From positions 1-46,446 of the forward strand of contig BACX01000590.1 of NCBI GenBank assembly GCA_000333335.1: a stretch of 46,446 nt of DNA, read 5' to 3'. Positions 1-8,644 of this stretch are shown here, piece by piece (position 1 is the first letter of the stretch; every line of letters starts with the position of its first letter). Both the position numbers and the translations under genes were made by a program. The stretch is from Sphingomonas-like bacterium B12 (GTDB lineage Bacteria > Pseudomonadota > Alphaproteobacteria > Sphingomonadales > Sphingomonadaceae). Under the pieces are notes generated by a model that did no database searches, was not told the DNA's origin, and was given only the letters and a program-made list of their open reading frames with translations.

Positions 1-1
1 C

Positions 2-127
2 GACGAGCAGATCAAGGTGAACGACGGCAAGCTGGACCCCGCCATCGCGTTTGCCACGCAGCAGGATGAGATAGCGGAGGCGCTCCGCGGACTGCATGCT
101 CTGGGGGCTGGCGGCGCGCCGGGCTGA
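2..127 (+). CDS. C-terminal end of an unrecognised protein (partial)
   Basis: An open frame enters from the left edge and ends at TGA 125-127, giving about 41 residues (starting DEQIKVNDGKL, ending GAGGAPG). It contains a short charged helix-like stretch (QQDEIAEALRGLHAL) and a glycine/alanine tail. I do not recognise a family from this fragment. Codon use is GC-rich like the neighbours, which supports a real gene tail. Confidence 0.5.
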   Translation, partial: DEQIKVNDGKLDPAIAFATQQDEIAEALRGLHALGAGGAPG

Positions 128-389
128 CTATCAGTCTGCAATCGGGCGGAATGCTTGTCCTCAAGCCGCAAGCTACCCGACCGCGAAGTCTCAGCCGAAG
201 GCATTCCGAAGCTTCCTATGATGCTGCGACCGACACGAAGCGGACTGGCGGGAATCGGGAGATACGCTTGAGTTCGGGAACGGCCGACAAGGGCGCTCAG
301 ACGACTGTCTCTTCCGCCCTTAGCGCAAAGCGCCAACATGCAACGGCCTAACGGCTGCCGGCGAAGGCCACTCTCACGCCAATAAGCGC
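128..389. other. Intergenic stretch, no gene seen
   Basis: About 260 bases between the partial gene and the MerR promoter. A 66-codon reading frame on the plus strand (151-351) has no ribosome binding site and no recognisable motif, so I do not call it. The text is rich in short GC-rich words resembling other non-coding spacers in this window. Confidence 0.5.
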
Positions 390-420
390 TTGCACCTGAC
401 GTTACGTCAGGTGGTACGAC
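390..420 (+). promoter_or_regulatory. MerR-type promoter/operator with 19-bp spacer
   Basis: TTGCAC (390-395) and TACGAC (415-420) form -35 and -10 elements separated by exactly 19 bp, the unusual spacing typical of promoters remodelled by MerR-family activators. The spacer holds a perfect dyad: two 9-bp arms around one central base, 394-412 (ACCTGACGTTACGTCAGGT). It lies directly before the MerR-family gene, so autoregulation is likely. The -10 box ends only 7 bases before the ATG at 428, so the transcript should start at or within a few bases of the start codon. Confidence 0.75.
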
Positions 421-427
421 TCGCCTT

Positions 428-1240
428 ATGATCGAACCATTGGAGATCGGTGAGGTGGCCGAACGCACCGGCCTGAGCCATCGCGCGCTGCGTTTCTACG
501 AGGCGCGCGGGCTGGTGAAGCCACTGCGGATGGCCGGCGGGCGCCGCGCCTACGGCCCAGGCGAACTCGCCCGGCTGAACGCGGTGGTGGCTTTGAAGCG
601 CGCGGGCTTTAGCCTTGCCGAGATCGCCCGCACGCTGGCCGGGCGCCACGCCGATCTCTCCGGCTTGGTCGCGGCGCAGATCGCAGACCTCGATCGCAAG
701 CTCGACGAGCTCACCGCCTCGCGCGGCCTGCTCGTCACCGTCCAGTCCCGCATCGATCGTGGCGAGCCGATCGACGTCGCGACACTGTGCTCGCTCATCC
801 GTGCAGGAGAACGACAGGTGGAGCCCGAAAACTGGAAGGCGGTGACCGACCGCTACTTCACCCCGCAGGAGAAAGCGGAGTGGCAGGAGAAGATGGCGCA
901 GGTGCCCGACGGCTTCGATCAGGAGGCCTATGGCGCGAAGTGGAAGGAACTCTCCGCCCGCATCGAGGCGGCGATGCCGCTCGACCCCGCGAGCGCGCCC
1001 GCACAGGCCTTCGTCGACGAATGGTTCGCACTGCTCAAGCCGTTCAGTCAGATCGCCACGCCGGCGATGTGGAGCGGCACGGTGCGCATGTACGAGAATA
1101 TGGATCAGTGGCCGGCCAAGGCCGATCCGGGCTTCTCGGCCGATGTCTGGCGCTTCATCCAGTCCGCCGCGCAGGCGCGCCGCGCGGCCGGCGGCACGAT
1201 CTACGGGCCAGAATGGATGAAGGGAGCGCCTTTGGCATGA
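428..1240 (+). CDS. MerR-family regulator with TipAS ligand-binding domain
   Basis: A 270-residue cytoplasmic transcription regulator. The first 70 residues are a MerR winged helix-turn-helix (IGEVAERTGLSHRALRFYEARGL), followed by a coiled-coil dimerisation helix to about residue 125. Residues 135-260 resemble the TipAS antibiotic-recognition domain (EWQEKMAQVP...YGAKWKEL...WFALLKPF). Such proteins bind a drug-like ligand and activate a promoter with a 19-bp spacer, and one is present at 390-420. The ATG at 428 has no Shine-Dalgarno and sits just after the -10 box, pointing to a leaderless or nearly leaderless mRNA. The stop overlaps the start of the CPBP protease by ATGA, so the two genes are probably co-expressed. 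The ligand is unknown. Confidence 0.88.
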   Translation: MIEPLEIGEVAERTGLSHRALRFYEARGLVKPLRMAGGRRAYGPGELARLNAVVALKRAGFSLAEIARTLAGRHADLSGLVAAQIADLDRKLDELTASRGLLVTVQSRIDRGEPIDVATLCSLIRAGERQVEPENWKAVTDRYFTPQEKAEWQEKMAQVPDGFDQEAYGAKWKELSARIEAAMPLDPASAPAQAFVDEWFALLKPFSQIATPAMWSGTVRMYENMDQWPAKADPGFSADVWRFIQSAAQARRAAGGTIYGPEWMKGAPLA

Positions 1241-1902
1241 CGGCGGTGCTTCGCGACCCGCGCATGTCGTGGCTGGCGATCGCCGGCCTCGTCCTCGCCT
1301 GGGGACTGCCGCAGAGCGGGATAGGCGACCGGCTGTTCGCTGGCGACGCGCTCGGCCTGCGGCTGGCGCGCGAGGCGGTGTGGTGGGCGTTTGCCGCGAT
1401 CATCCTGTTCTGGGTGGTCCGCGTTGAGCGCCTGCCGCTCTCCTCGATCGGGCTCAAGCGCCCGACCTTCGGCACGATCGGCTGGGGGCTCGGCTTCTTC
1501 TTGCTGATGATGGCGAGCGTGATGCTGAGCTTCGCGGTGATCATCCCGGCGCTCGGTATGCATCAGGACATGGCGACGACACGCTCGTTCATCGCGGTGC
1601 CGCTCTGGCTGCAATGCGCGACTATGATCCGCGCCGGGTTATGCGAGGAGATCCTCTATCGCGGCTATCCAATCGAGCGGATCGGCGGGCTAACTGGGCG
1701 GCGCTGGATCGCCGCGCTGGTGGCGCTCGCCGCCTTCGTCGCCGCGCATATCGGCTGGGGCCTTTCGCAATTCGTGGTGGTGGCGTTCGGCGGGGTGCTG
1801 CTCACCATCCTCTATCTCTGGAAGCGCGATCTGCCCGCCTGCATGATCGCCCACGCGCTGACCGACCTCGTCGGCTTCGCTCTTGCGCGAGCGCATGGTT
1901 GA
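1237..1902 (+). CDS. CPBP-family intramembrane metalloprotease
   Basis: A 221-residue multi-pass membrane protein of the CPBP (Abi/CAAX protease-like) family. The family signatures are present: EEILYRG at residues 137-143 (Glu-Glu-x3-Arg), FVAAHIGW with His171, and HALTD at 206-210 with the last metal-ligand histidine. The position usually occupied by Asn is Asp210. The ATG at 1237 overlaps the stop of the MerR gene (ATGA), which fixes the start and suggests translational coupling. A longer frame opens from 787 but overlaps the MerR gene and is not used. Related proteins process prenylated or bacteriocin peptides or act in self-immunity; the substrate here is unknown. Pairing with a TipAS-type sensor suggests response to a peptide or antibiotic. 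Confidence 0.85.
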   Translation: MTAVLRDPRMSWLAIAGLVLAWGLPQSGIGDRLFAGDALGLRLAREAVWWAFAAIILFWVVRVERLPLSSIGLKRPTFGTIGWGLGFFLLMMASVMLSFAVIIPALGMHQDMATTRSFIAVPLWLQCATMIRAGLCEEILYRGYPIERIGGLTGRRWIAALVALAAFVAAHIGWGLSQFVVVAFGGVLLTILYLWKRDLPACMIAHALTDLVGFALARAHG

Positions 1903-2293
1903 GAGATCGGTTTCAAAATCGACGAGCCAGTTCGACCGATAACGACATCTCCAGCCTCTTGGCTTTCGACCGCTTCAAGACCGGACCGTCGGCAGTTGGC
2001 AAACGTTCTATTTGTGTGGAACGTCCGGCATTGGCGCCCTCCCGATGGGCAGCTCTGCCCTCGATGGCACGTCGGGAGTCGACCAGTTCAAGTCATTCCG
2101 AGTTCGGCGTTTGGACGTCCGCTCACCGTCGGGGCCGGTCATTCGCATGCAGCTGGAGCGGGCTGTCATCCGATGACTTTGAAGCTATCCCAATTGCGGC
2201 CTTCGTTCGCGGCAAAGTGATAATAGCGTCGCGATCAATTGCGCCTTTCCTGCCTGTCTTGATGTCGGTCCCTTGGCACCCGAGTTGAGGGCA
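1903..2293. other. Intergenic stretch, no gene seen; diverged repeat
   Basis: About 390 bases without a supportable gene. At 1983-1994 lies GGACCGTCGGCA followed by TTGG and CGTTCTAT, a word order also seen at 26455-26493. This suggests a diverged interspersed intergenic repeat. The frame open across this stretch has no family features and is an extension of a shadow of the CPBP gene. Confidence 0.5.
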
Positions 2294-3274
2294 ATGACCC
2301 AATCAAAGCCCCAGCAACCGCCTCGCGATCACCATTTCATCGCGCAATTCCTGCTAGGGGCATGGCGGCGCGCCGACCGAAAGGTCCCATGCTACCGGCG
2401 CTGCGCGGACGGGAGATTGCGCGAGAAGGATCTCAGCCCCAAGAGCTTCGGCTTCGAAGAGTGGTTATACGAGACCACCGGGCTTCCCCCCCAACATGAC
2501 CAGCAGATGGAACAGAAGTTCTTCGAGCCGCTTGATACGCGGGCATCCAGGGCGCATCGGCTGCTGGTGGGCGGCCGCACTCGCGATCTGACCGACGAGA
2601 TGACCCAGGACTGGATCATCATGTCGATCTGGTTCCGATCACCGTTGGACGTCAGAGGATTGAGAGAGATCGTGAAGGCGTTCGCCGATCCGGAGCTGCG
2701 GCGGCGCCATTTCGGCATGGAGGAGACGGACGAACTTCCCGACGTCGCCTATCATCAGCTCCAGATGGAGGCGACCCGCCGCGGCATCGACGACGCGGAG
2801 CGGGGCCAAGCCGTGCTCGGCATGCGCTTGTGCACGCTCGGGCTCGATGAGGCCTACCCTCTGATGGTGTCCGACTGGCCGATGGAGACGGCCAAGGATC
2901 TGCCGTTTCTGGGAGATCCGGGTTCATACATCCTGATGCCGGTGTCACCGCACCGACTGTTCGTCGCGGCACCCTCCGACGCATTCGTGCACGTGCTTCT
3001 GGAAATTCCTCAAGCGGAGCTGGTCGCCCGGCTCAACATGGCGATCGTCGCGCAGGCGCGCCACTTCGTGGGCTATTCGCGCGACGAGGACCTGTCCTTC
3101 ATCAAGGCGCATTTCGCGAGCCGGCCGGGGATGTCGATGGCACAGAATTTGGCGGACGCGCTCGGCATCAAGCTACCGGATGAAGCGAGGCGATCGCGAG
3201 CGATCGCGCGACCAAGGCGGGTCCGTTGCAGACGATCGGTGATCGATATTCACAAATCGCCGATCCTGTTATAG
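2294..3274 (+). CDS. DUF4238 domain protein
   Basis: A 326-residue protein of unknown function. The N-terminus has the DUF4238 hallmark, a His-His-Phe-Ile-x-Gln-Phe core (RDHHFIAQFLLGAW at residues 11-24), then a basic CYRR segment and alternating helices with hydrophobic strands (GSYILMPVSPHRLFVAA). The ATG at 2294 is chosen over an upstream TTG at 2273 because GAGG stands just before it. No signal peptide or membrane segment is seen. The last 30 residues are arginine-rich and low in complexity (RRSRAIARPRRVRCRR), which may be a read-through into former spacer. DUF4238 genes are often found in mobile or defence-rich loci, which fits the Fic and AbiE genes that follow. A molecular activity is not known to me. 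Confidence 0.75.
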   Translation: MTQSKPQQPPRDHHFIAQFLLGAWRRADRKVPCYRRCADGRLREKDLSPKSFGFEEWLYETTGLPPQHDQQMEQKFFEPLDTRASRAHRLLVGGRTRDLTDEMTQDWIIMSIWFRSPLDVRGLREIVKAFADPELRRRHFGMEETDELPDVAYHQLQMEATRRGIDDAERGQAVLGMRLCTLGLDEAYPLMVSDWPMETAKDLPFLGDPGSYILMPVSPHRLFVAAPSDAFVHVLLEIPQAELVARLNMAIVAQARHFVGYSRDEDLSFIKAHFASRPGMSMAQNLADALGIKLPDEARRSRAIARPRRVRCRRSVIDIHKSPILL

Positions 3275-3344
3275 ATTTTCGCACTCCGTGAACGCGATTC
3301 GCACGCGGCCATGGCGGAAGTGAAAGAAATTCGCAGGACGCGGC

Positions 3345-4886
3345 ATGGGTGAATGGCCTTCGCGAGCGGTGACCGATTTTCGCGGCCGGCGCCTGCCCGA
3401 GCCGGCGACACCAATCGGCTATGCGGCGCTCATACAAGCCTATGAGCTGTCGCTCCCATTGCCGCCACGCCTCGCGGCCGTGGCCGAACGCCATCATCCG
3501 GTGGATACGGTCGACTGGAAAATGCTGACGCCGCGCCATGCGGTGGATGCGACGCTCGCGGCGCAACTCACCTTTGCGATCAAGTGGGAAGGCGTCGACC
3601 TTGCCGTGCTGGCGCAGCTGTTCGCCGTGATCGAAGCTGAGGCGATCGTGGCACTCGTCCAGGCGACGCCAACCGGCGCATTCGCGAGGAGGATCTGGTT
3701 CCTCTACGAATGGCTCACGGATCGGACGCTCGACCTGCCGGATGCGGGCAAGGTGCGCATGGTCGGCGTGGTCGATCCTGAGCAGCAGTTCGCGCTCGTG
3801 CGGGGCGAGGGGTTCCTTCGGCATCGGGTGATCAACAATCTGCCAGGTACACGCGAATTCTGCCCGATGATCCGGCGTTCGCCGGCATTGGTCGCGGCTG
3901 CCGCAAAAGGGCTCGATGCTCGCGCGCGGGAGCGGATCGGCCGGGTCCGGCCCGATCTGATCGCGCGGGCCGCAGCCTTCCTGCTGCTCAACGATTCCAA
4001 ATCCTCCTTCGCGATCGAGGGCGAGCGACCGTCAGGGACACGCACGGCGCGGTGGGGACAAGCGATCGCGGAGGCGGGCAATAGCGGGCTCAGCCTCGCC
4101 GAGTTCGACCGGCTGCAGCGGATCGTCATCGGCGATGCGCGCTTCGTGAAGCTGGGGCTGCGCGACGAGGGCGGGTTCATCGGCGTGCACGACCGCGAGA
4201 GCGGCGATCCGATCCCCGACCATATCAGCGCGCGCGCACAGGATCTCGAAAGCCTGCTGAACGGGATCATCGCGTACAGCGCGCGCGCGCGCTGGGGGCA
4301 CTATGATCCGGTCGCGGCGGCGGCGGCGCTCGCCTTCGGCTTTGTCTATGTCCATCCCTACGTGGACGGGAATGGCCGGCTGCACCGTTGGCTGATCCAT
4401 CACGCGCTGGCGATGGCACAATACAATCCGCCGGGGCTGGTCTTCCCCATCAGTGCGGCGATCCTGCGCGAGCTCGATGCCTATCGGCAGGTGCTCGAGG
4501 GCTATTCAAGGCCTCTGCTCAGCGTGATCGAATGGCGGCGCACCAGGGACGGCAACGTCGAGGTGACGAACGATACCGGTGTTTATTACCGTTTCTTCGA
4601 TGCGACCGCACATGCCGAATTCCTCTATGCCTGTGTCGAGCAGACAATCGAGCAGGATCTGCCGCGCGAGGTCGCGTTTCTCGAAGCCTTTGATCGCTTC
4701 GCGAAAGGCGTCCAGGAAATGGTCGACATGCCGGCCAACCGGATCGAACTCCTGCAGAAATTCCTCGGCCAGAATGGCGGACACCTCTCGGAGCGCGCGC
4801 GGACCCGCGAGTTCGAGGCGCTGACCGAGGACGAGGTGGTCGAGGTCGAAGCGCTGTACCGCGAGACATTCGGAGCGGCGGCATGA
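3345..4886 (+). CDS. Fic-family AMP-transferase (class II-like)
   Basis: A 513-residue Fic protein. The catalytic loop HPYVDGNGRLHRW lies near residues 337-349 and matches HPFx(D/E)GNGR with the catalytic His and the two nucleotide-binding residues intact. An upstream SSFAIEGE segment near residue 220 matches the (S/T)xxxE(G/N) inhibitory helix, so this is an auto-inhibited enzyme with the inhibitory helix before the Fic core. Such enzymes transfer AMP from ATP to hydroxyl groups of target proteins. AGGA lies 6 bases before ATG 3345. The stop overlaps the next gene by ATGA, so the nuclease-like protein is probably a functional partner. Both sit in a defence-like island. The target protein is unknown. 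Confidence 0.88.
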   Translation: MGEWPSRAVTDFRGRRLPEPATPIGYAALIQAYELSLPLPPRLAAVAERHHPVDTVDWKMLTPRHAVDATLAAQLTFAIKWEGVDLAVLAQLFAVIEAEAIVALVQATPTGAFARRIWFLYEWLTDRTLDLPDAGKVRMVGVVDPEQQFALVRGEGFLRHRVINNLPGTREFCPMIRRSPALVAAAAKGLDARARERIGRVRPDLIARAAAFLLLNDSKSSFAIEGERPSGTRTARWGQAIAEAGNSGLSLAEFDRLQRIVIGDARFVKLGLRDEGGFIGVHDRESGDPIPDHISARAQDLESLLNGIIAYSARARWGHYDPVAAAAALAFGFVYVHPYVDGNGRLHRWLIHHALAMAQYNPPGLVFPISAAILRELDAYRQVLEGYSRPLLSVIEWRRTRDGNVEVTNDTGVYYRFFDATAHAEFLYACVEQTIEQDLPREVAFLEAFDRFAKGVQEMVDMPANRIELLQKFLGQNGGHLSERARTREFEALTEDEVVEVEALYRETFGAAA

Positions 4887-5764
4887 CCGAGAGCCCGGCG
4901 AATCTGAGGCGCCTCGCGCTCGAGATCATCGCGACGCTGGTCAATATCAAGCGCCTTTCCGCCGACCAGTTGCTGCGGCGCGCGAACGTGGACGAAAATC
5001 TGATTCGGCGCTTCCTGACCGATCGCGATCCCGCGACCGGCGCGAAGGCGTCGAAGCGCGTCGCGGGTGCGATGGTGCTCGACGAGTTGGCGAAGGAGGG
5101 GCGCGATCTCGCGGTCATTGGCAAGCTGATCGAGATCGCGGCGGGCTGGGATGCCTTTCATCTCGCCGGCGACGAATATATGGCCCGCGCGACCGTGCAG
5201 AAGGCGCTCGAAGTGAGCCGGTCGGTCGCCGAGCAGGAGGACCGCGCGCGGGTCGCGGCCGAGGCGCGACAACGTGAAGCGGCCGCCACCCAGGCGCAGG
5301 AACAGGAGGCCCAGCTCAAGCAGCAGAGCCTGTTGCTGCTAAGCCAGTTCGACGAGGCGACTAGGGATGGCGACCCGCATGGCCGCGGCTATCTGCTCCA
5401 GGATCTGCTCAACCGACTGTTCGATCTCCATCAATTCCCGGTGTCGCGTGCCTTCCAGCGCAACGATGGCGGCGAACAGATCGACGGCGCGTTCGAAATG
5501 GATGGCTGGCATTATCTCGTCAAGTGCCGTTGGCGAAAGAAGCAGGCCGACGGTCGCGATCTCGACGGACTGCTCGGCCAAGTCAAGCGTTCCGGTCGAC
5601 AGACCATGGGTCTGTTCCTCTCGAGTCCCACGATCCGGCGTTCGCTTGCGCCGCCAGATGTCGACCAACATACGCCGATCGTCGGGAGATGCGGGAGCGT
5701 CGGCTTGTGCCAAAACCCGCCGTTCGGCGGACACCAACCTGCCGGGCTGCTACGCGTCCCATAA
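4883..5764 (+). pseudogene. PD-(D/E)XK nuclease-like gene, C-terminally truncated
   Basis: The frame encodes 293 residues and starts inside the Fic stop codon (ATGA). Residues 1-100 are helical. Residues 110-155 form a charged coiled coil (RVAAEARQREAAATQAQEQE). Residues 160-245 resemble a restriction-endonuclease-like core with GEQIDGAFEMDGWHYLV and GRQTMGLFLS. In relatives the core motif reads Val-Glu-Cys-(Lys/Arg)-Trp; here it is VKCRW, so the metal-binding Glu is Lys (AAG for GAG). From about base 5619 the family sequence stops: the remaining 45 residues are proline- and arginine-rich and look like translated spacer, with the expected C-terminal strand missing. It is therefore probably inactive as a nuclease, though the N-terminal part could still contact Fic. 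Bases 5765-5985 hold no gene. Confidence 0.7.
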
Positions 5765-5985
5765 TCGGTCGTTCGGCTAGCCGAGGTGATCCGCAAAGCC
5801 GCCGTTCGTTCAGCCAACACGGCTCGGATGATGGTTGACCGCCCGGATTCAAATCGTGGTGTGGAAGAAGGCCAAGGCTTACACGCTCGCTACGTCTCCC
5901 GCTCCAGCGCGCTGGCAATCGCTCTTGAAAAGTAAGCCGATCAACCGTATTAAAATGTCGGAAACGTCGTATTTTGGTAGCCGGC

Positions 5986-6576
5986 ATGTCGACCCTGGCC
6001 GATCAGATTTTGGAGCGCTTTCGGGACAGCGAGACAATCGCTCGCACCGAGCTGTCGTTCAACGCCAATTATGATTCTATCGGGCGCGCCCTGCGAGATC
6101 TGGTTAAGGCGCGCAAGATCGTTCGCGTTGGCCGCGGGCGTTACAAGCTCGCGGGAAGCGGTGGTTCGACTTCGAGCGCGACGATCATGGACTCGATCGA
6201 CCGGCAGGTGCGGCGCTCGAAGCGCAACGTCTTTCTGCGCGGCGATTTCGAGAAACTGGGCAGCTATGATGGCGTCGGTCGCGCGCTGCGCCAGATGATC
6301 CGCTCGGGCAAATTGGTGCAGATCGGGTATGGGCTTTACGCCAAGGCCGAACTCTCGCCATTTAGCGGGAAGCCAGCGCCGGTGGTCGGCATAAAGCGGC
6401 TCGCGACCGAAGCCTTGGGTCGCCTCGGCAAATCGGTCAAACCGTCGAGCTTCGAGCAGGCCTATAATAGCGCGCGATCGACGCAGGTGCCTACGGGCCG
6501 CACGATCGCAGTGAAGGATCGTGTCCGCCGTCGCATCGGCTACGATGGCAAATATGTCATTCTCGAACGCGCCTGA
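5986..6576 (+). CDS. AbiEi-like antitoxin (DUF6088 family)
   Basis: A 196-residue protein with two similar winged-helix units (FRDSETIARTEL..YDSIGRALRDLVKARKIVRVGRGRYKL and NVFLRGDFEKL..YDGVGRALRQMIRSGKLVQIGYGLYAK), the DUF6088/AbiEi-type DNA-binding arrangement. It then has a C-terminal part with VPTGRTI and RRRIGYDGKYVILE. It is followed in overlap by the AbiEii nucleotidyltransferase gene, the standard order of a type IV toxin-antitoxin/abortive-infection pair. Antitoxins of this type also repress their own promoter. The ATG at 5986 is preferred to an upstream TTG at 5974 because homologous sequence starts with the helix STLADQILERF. Confidence 0.82.
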   Translation: MSTLADQILERFRDSETIARTELSFNANYDSIGRALRDLVKARKIVRVGRGRYKLAGSGGSTSSATIMDSIDRQVRRSKRNVFLRGDFEKLGSYDGVGRALRQMIRSGKLVQIGYGLYAKAELSPFSGKPAPVVGIKRLATEALGRLGKSVKPSSFEQAYNSARSTQVPTGRTIAVKDRVRRRIGYDGKYVILERA

Positions 6577-7357
6577 CGCCGAGACGCTCGGCAAAGTTGC
6601 GGGTGCGCTGGCGGTCGACGAAGCCTTCGTTGAGAAGGATTGGTATGTCGTTCAGGCGATCCGCGCGCTCGTCGCGCTCAGGATCGACGGCATCACGCCG
6701 ATCTTCTCTGGCGGGACCGCCTTGCTCAAAGGGCACGAACTGATCCGACGCTTTTCCGAGAATATCGACTTCAAGCTGGCGCTCTCGGACGGGGTCGAAG
6801 ATCTCACTGGCAACGCTCGCAAGACCAGGCTGAGCGGATATAAGAATGCGGTCGTCGAATGCTGGGAAGCCGCAGGGTTCACGGTCCCCAATGTCATCGC
6901 GCGCGACGGGAATGGTTTCATCCAGATCGAAATGACCTACCCGACGACGGTCGACGCGCATGGGTCGCTTCGGCCCCACATCCTTGCCGAGCTGTCTGCC
7001 AAGCCGCCGCGACTGCAATCCATTGCTCGTCCGCTCGCCTCCTTCGTCAGCCAATATCGGCAGGAGCCGGCCGAAGTTCCGGAGATCGGTTGTGTCGATC
7101 CGGTCGAAACGGCCGCCGACAAGCTGAGCGCCTTTAGCTGGCGCGCCATTGTCCGCGACCGCGGCTCTGAGCGCGACGATCCGGCGATCGTTCGCCATCT
7201 CCACGATCTGGCCGCGTTGGAGGAAATCGTGATTGGGAGCGCAGACTTCCCCGACCTTCTAGCGGATACTCTCGCGGCCGATGCCCATCGTGGCGGCGAT
7301 GCAACGGAAAGCCTCACGCCTCGCAAGCGCCTTTGTATTACACGTCAGCCAATGTGA
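6554..7357 (+). CDS. AbiEii/AbiGii-type nucleotidyltransferase toxin
   Basis: A 267-residue protein overlapping the antitoxin gene by 23 bases. The core has FSGGTALLKG near residues 50-60 and RFSENIDFKL near 65-74, the Gly-Gly-Thr loop and metal-binding strand of the AbiEii nucleotidyltransferase fold. Members add nucleotides to tRNA or other RNA and stop growth on phage infection. The usual strand reads (S/T)-E-D-I-D; here the first Asp is Asn (AAT), which may weaken metal binding. The downstream VDPVETAADKLSAFSWR and RHLHDLAAL segments match the family. The C-terminus (TPRKRLCITRQPM) is short and unlike the usual ending; a different frame continues plausibly after 7330, so the tail may be frameshifted. 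Starts at 6545 (ATG) and 6521 (GTG) are also possible. Confidence 0.78.
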   Translation: MSFSNAPDAETLGKVAGALAVDEAFVEKDWYVVQAIRALVALRIDGITPIFSGGTALLKGHELIRRFSENIDFKLALSDGVEDLTGNARKTRLSGYKNAVVECWEAAGFTVPNVIARDGNGFIQIEMTYPTTVDAHGSLRPHILAELSAKPPRLQSIARPLASFVSQYRQEPAEVPEIGCVDPVETAADKLSAFSWRAIVRDRGSERDDPAIVRHLHDLAALEEIVIGSADFPDLLADTLAADAHRGGDATESLTPRKRLCITRQPM

Positions 7358-7541
7358 GCGTCGATACGCCGGAGGGACCATTGCCAAACCCGGCGAGCTC
7401 GTGAATAAGAAAACCTTTACTGCGAATTGAATAGTAAAAAACGTCAGACCGGTTCAGACCTAAATCAAATTCAAGCCGAAATATACCGGCTTCTTCGAAC
7501 AAATTCGGCGATACAACCTAAGTATAACGCATTATAATATC

Positions 7542-8642
7542 TCAATTAGGCGCAACTATTGTACGTTTCAATACTCCCTCCTCTAGCCAACTCAATGCCT
7601 CATTGATGCGATATAGAGGAATAATTTGGCCAACCTGTCGAGCCAATGGAAGGCGTCCCGATTTATACAACGATAGAACCCGCTGGATATCGCGCTCCGG
7701 AACGCCCCCGCCATAAATCGAACCAATGATCCGCTTTTTCGATCCTGGAAACCCGATTGCCGGAATCGCCAGCGCCGAACCGGCGGGCGCAATGCCGACA
7801 ATGACTACCGTGCCTCCCGGCCGTGTCATTTCATAGGACATCGTCATTGCTGTTGGACGACCCGTGCACTCGATCGCATGATCAACCCCGCGGCCTTGAG
7901 TAAGTGCCTTAACCTTTTCGGCCGCGTCGCCCGTGGCCACATCAATAAAGTGCGTTGCGCCGCTCTCTAACGCGATCGAGGATTTTGCCGCGTTCGCATC
8001 CAAGCCGATAATCTTCTCGGCACCAGCCAGCCGCGCCGCCCCCAGCGCGTTGACACCGACGCCTCCGACACCGATGACGGCCACCGACGCCCCGGGGCGG
8101 ACAGCGGCATCGTTCACGATGGCCCCAAATCCAGTCGTCACGGCGCAGCCGACCAGAGCCGCTATGTCATAGGGTATTTCTTCGTCGATGCGGATGCAGC
8201 CCGTCTCGGGCACGACCACGCACTCCGCAAATGAGGAAACACAGGAATAATGATTGATCGGATGATCCGCTGGACCCAGACGACTTGTACGATCCCACAA
8301 TCCTCCGGTAGCGGCCGCGCCTGCGTAGACATCGCACAGGGTGGGGTGGCTTTCCTGACAGTAGAAACAATGCCCACAGTTCGGAGCCCAGCTCAGCACG
8401 ACGCGGTCACCGACGCGGACTTTCGACACGCCTGAACCGATTTTCTCTACGAGACCGGCGGCTTCATGACCTGGGATGAGGGGCAGAGCCGAGTTTGTTT
8501 TGCCGCGGATCGTCGAAAGATCGCTACTGCACACCCCTGTAGCCATGACCCGTACGAGGACCTCCCTGTCCTTCGGAACGCGGACATCAACGTCTTCAAT
8601 TTTAAGTCCGTCTTCGAACCTGCGCAGAACTGCAGCTTTCAT
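7542..8642 (-). CDS. Zinc-dependent alcohol dehydrogenase (MDR superfamily)
   Basis: A 366-residue NAD(P)-dependent alcohol dehydrogenase of the class III/zinc type. The catalytic zinc ligands are Cys38 (GVCSSD), His59-Glu60 (GHEAAG) and Cys166 (GCAVTTGFGA). The structural zinc is held by Cys89, Cys92, Cys95 and Cys103. The Rossmann loop GVGGVG is at 191-196 with Asp in GLDANAAK, favouring NAD. It begins 2 bases after the stop of the aldehyde dehydrogenase and is the last gene of the MFS-ALDH-ADH operon. The gene looks less GC-rich than its neighbours, which may indicate separate origin. Likely role: oxidation of an alcohol intermediate to the aldehyde used by the adjacent ALDH. The substrate is unknown. 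Confidence 0.9.
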   Translation of the reverse strand: MKAAVLRRFEDGLKIEDVDVRVPKDREVLVRVMATGVCSSDLSTIRGKTNSALPLIPGHEAAGLVEKIGSGVSKVRVGDRVVLSWAPNCGHCFYCQESHPTLCDVYAGAAATGGLWDRTSRLGPADHPINHYSCVSSFAECVVVPETGCIRIDEEIPYDIAALVGCAVTTGFGAIVNDAAVRPGASVAVIGVGGVGVNALGAARLAGAEKIIGLDANAAKSSIALESGATHFIDVATGDAAEKVKALTQGRGVDHAIECTGRPTAMTMSYEMTRPGGTVVIVGIAPAGSALAIPAIGFPGSKKRIIGSIYGGGVPERDIQRVLSLYKSGRLPLARQVGQIIPLYRINEALSWLEEGVLKRTIVAPN

Positions 8643-8644
8643 CT

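Noticed and set aside
787-1236. Upstream extension of the CPBP protease frame
   Set aside because: It overlaps the MerR gene in another frame and is arginine/glycine-rich. The ATGA overlap at 1237 gives the natural start.
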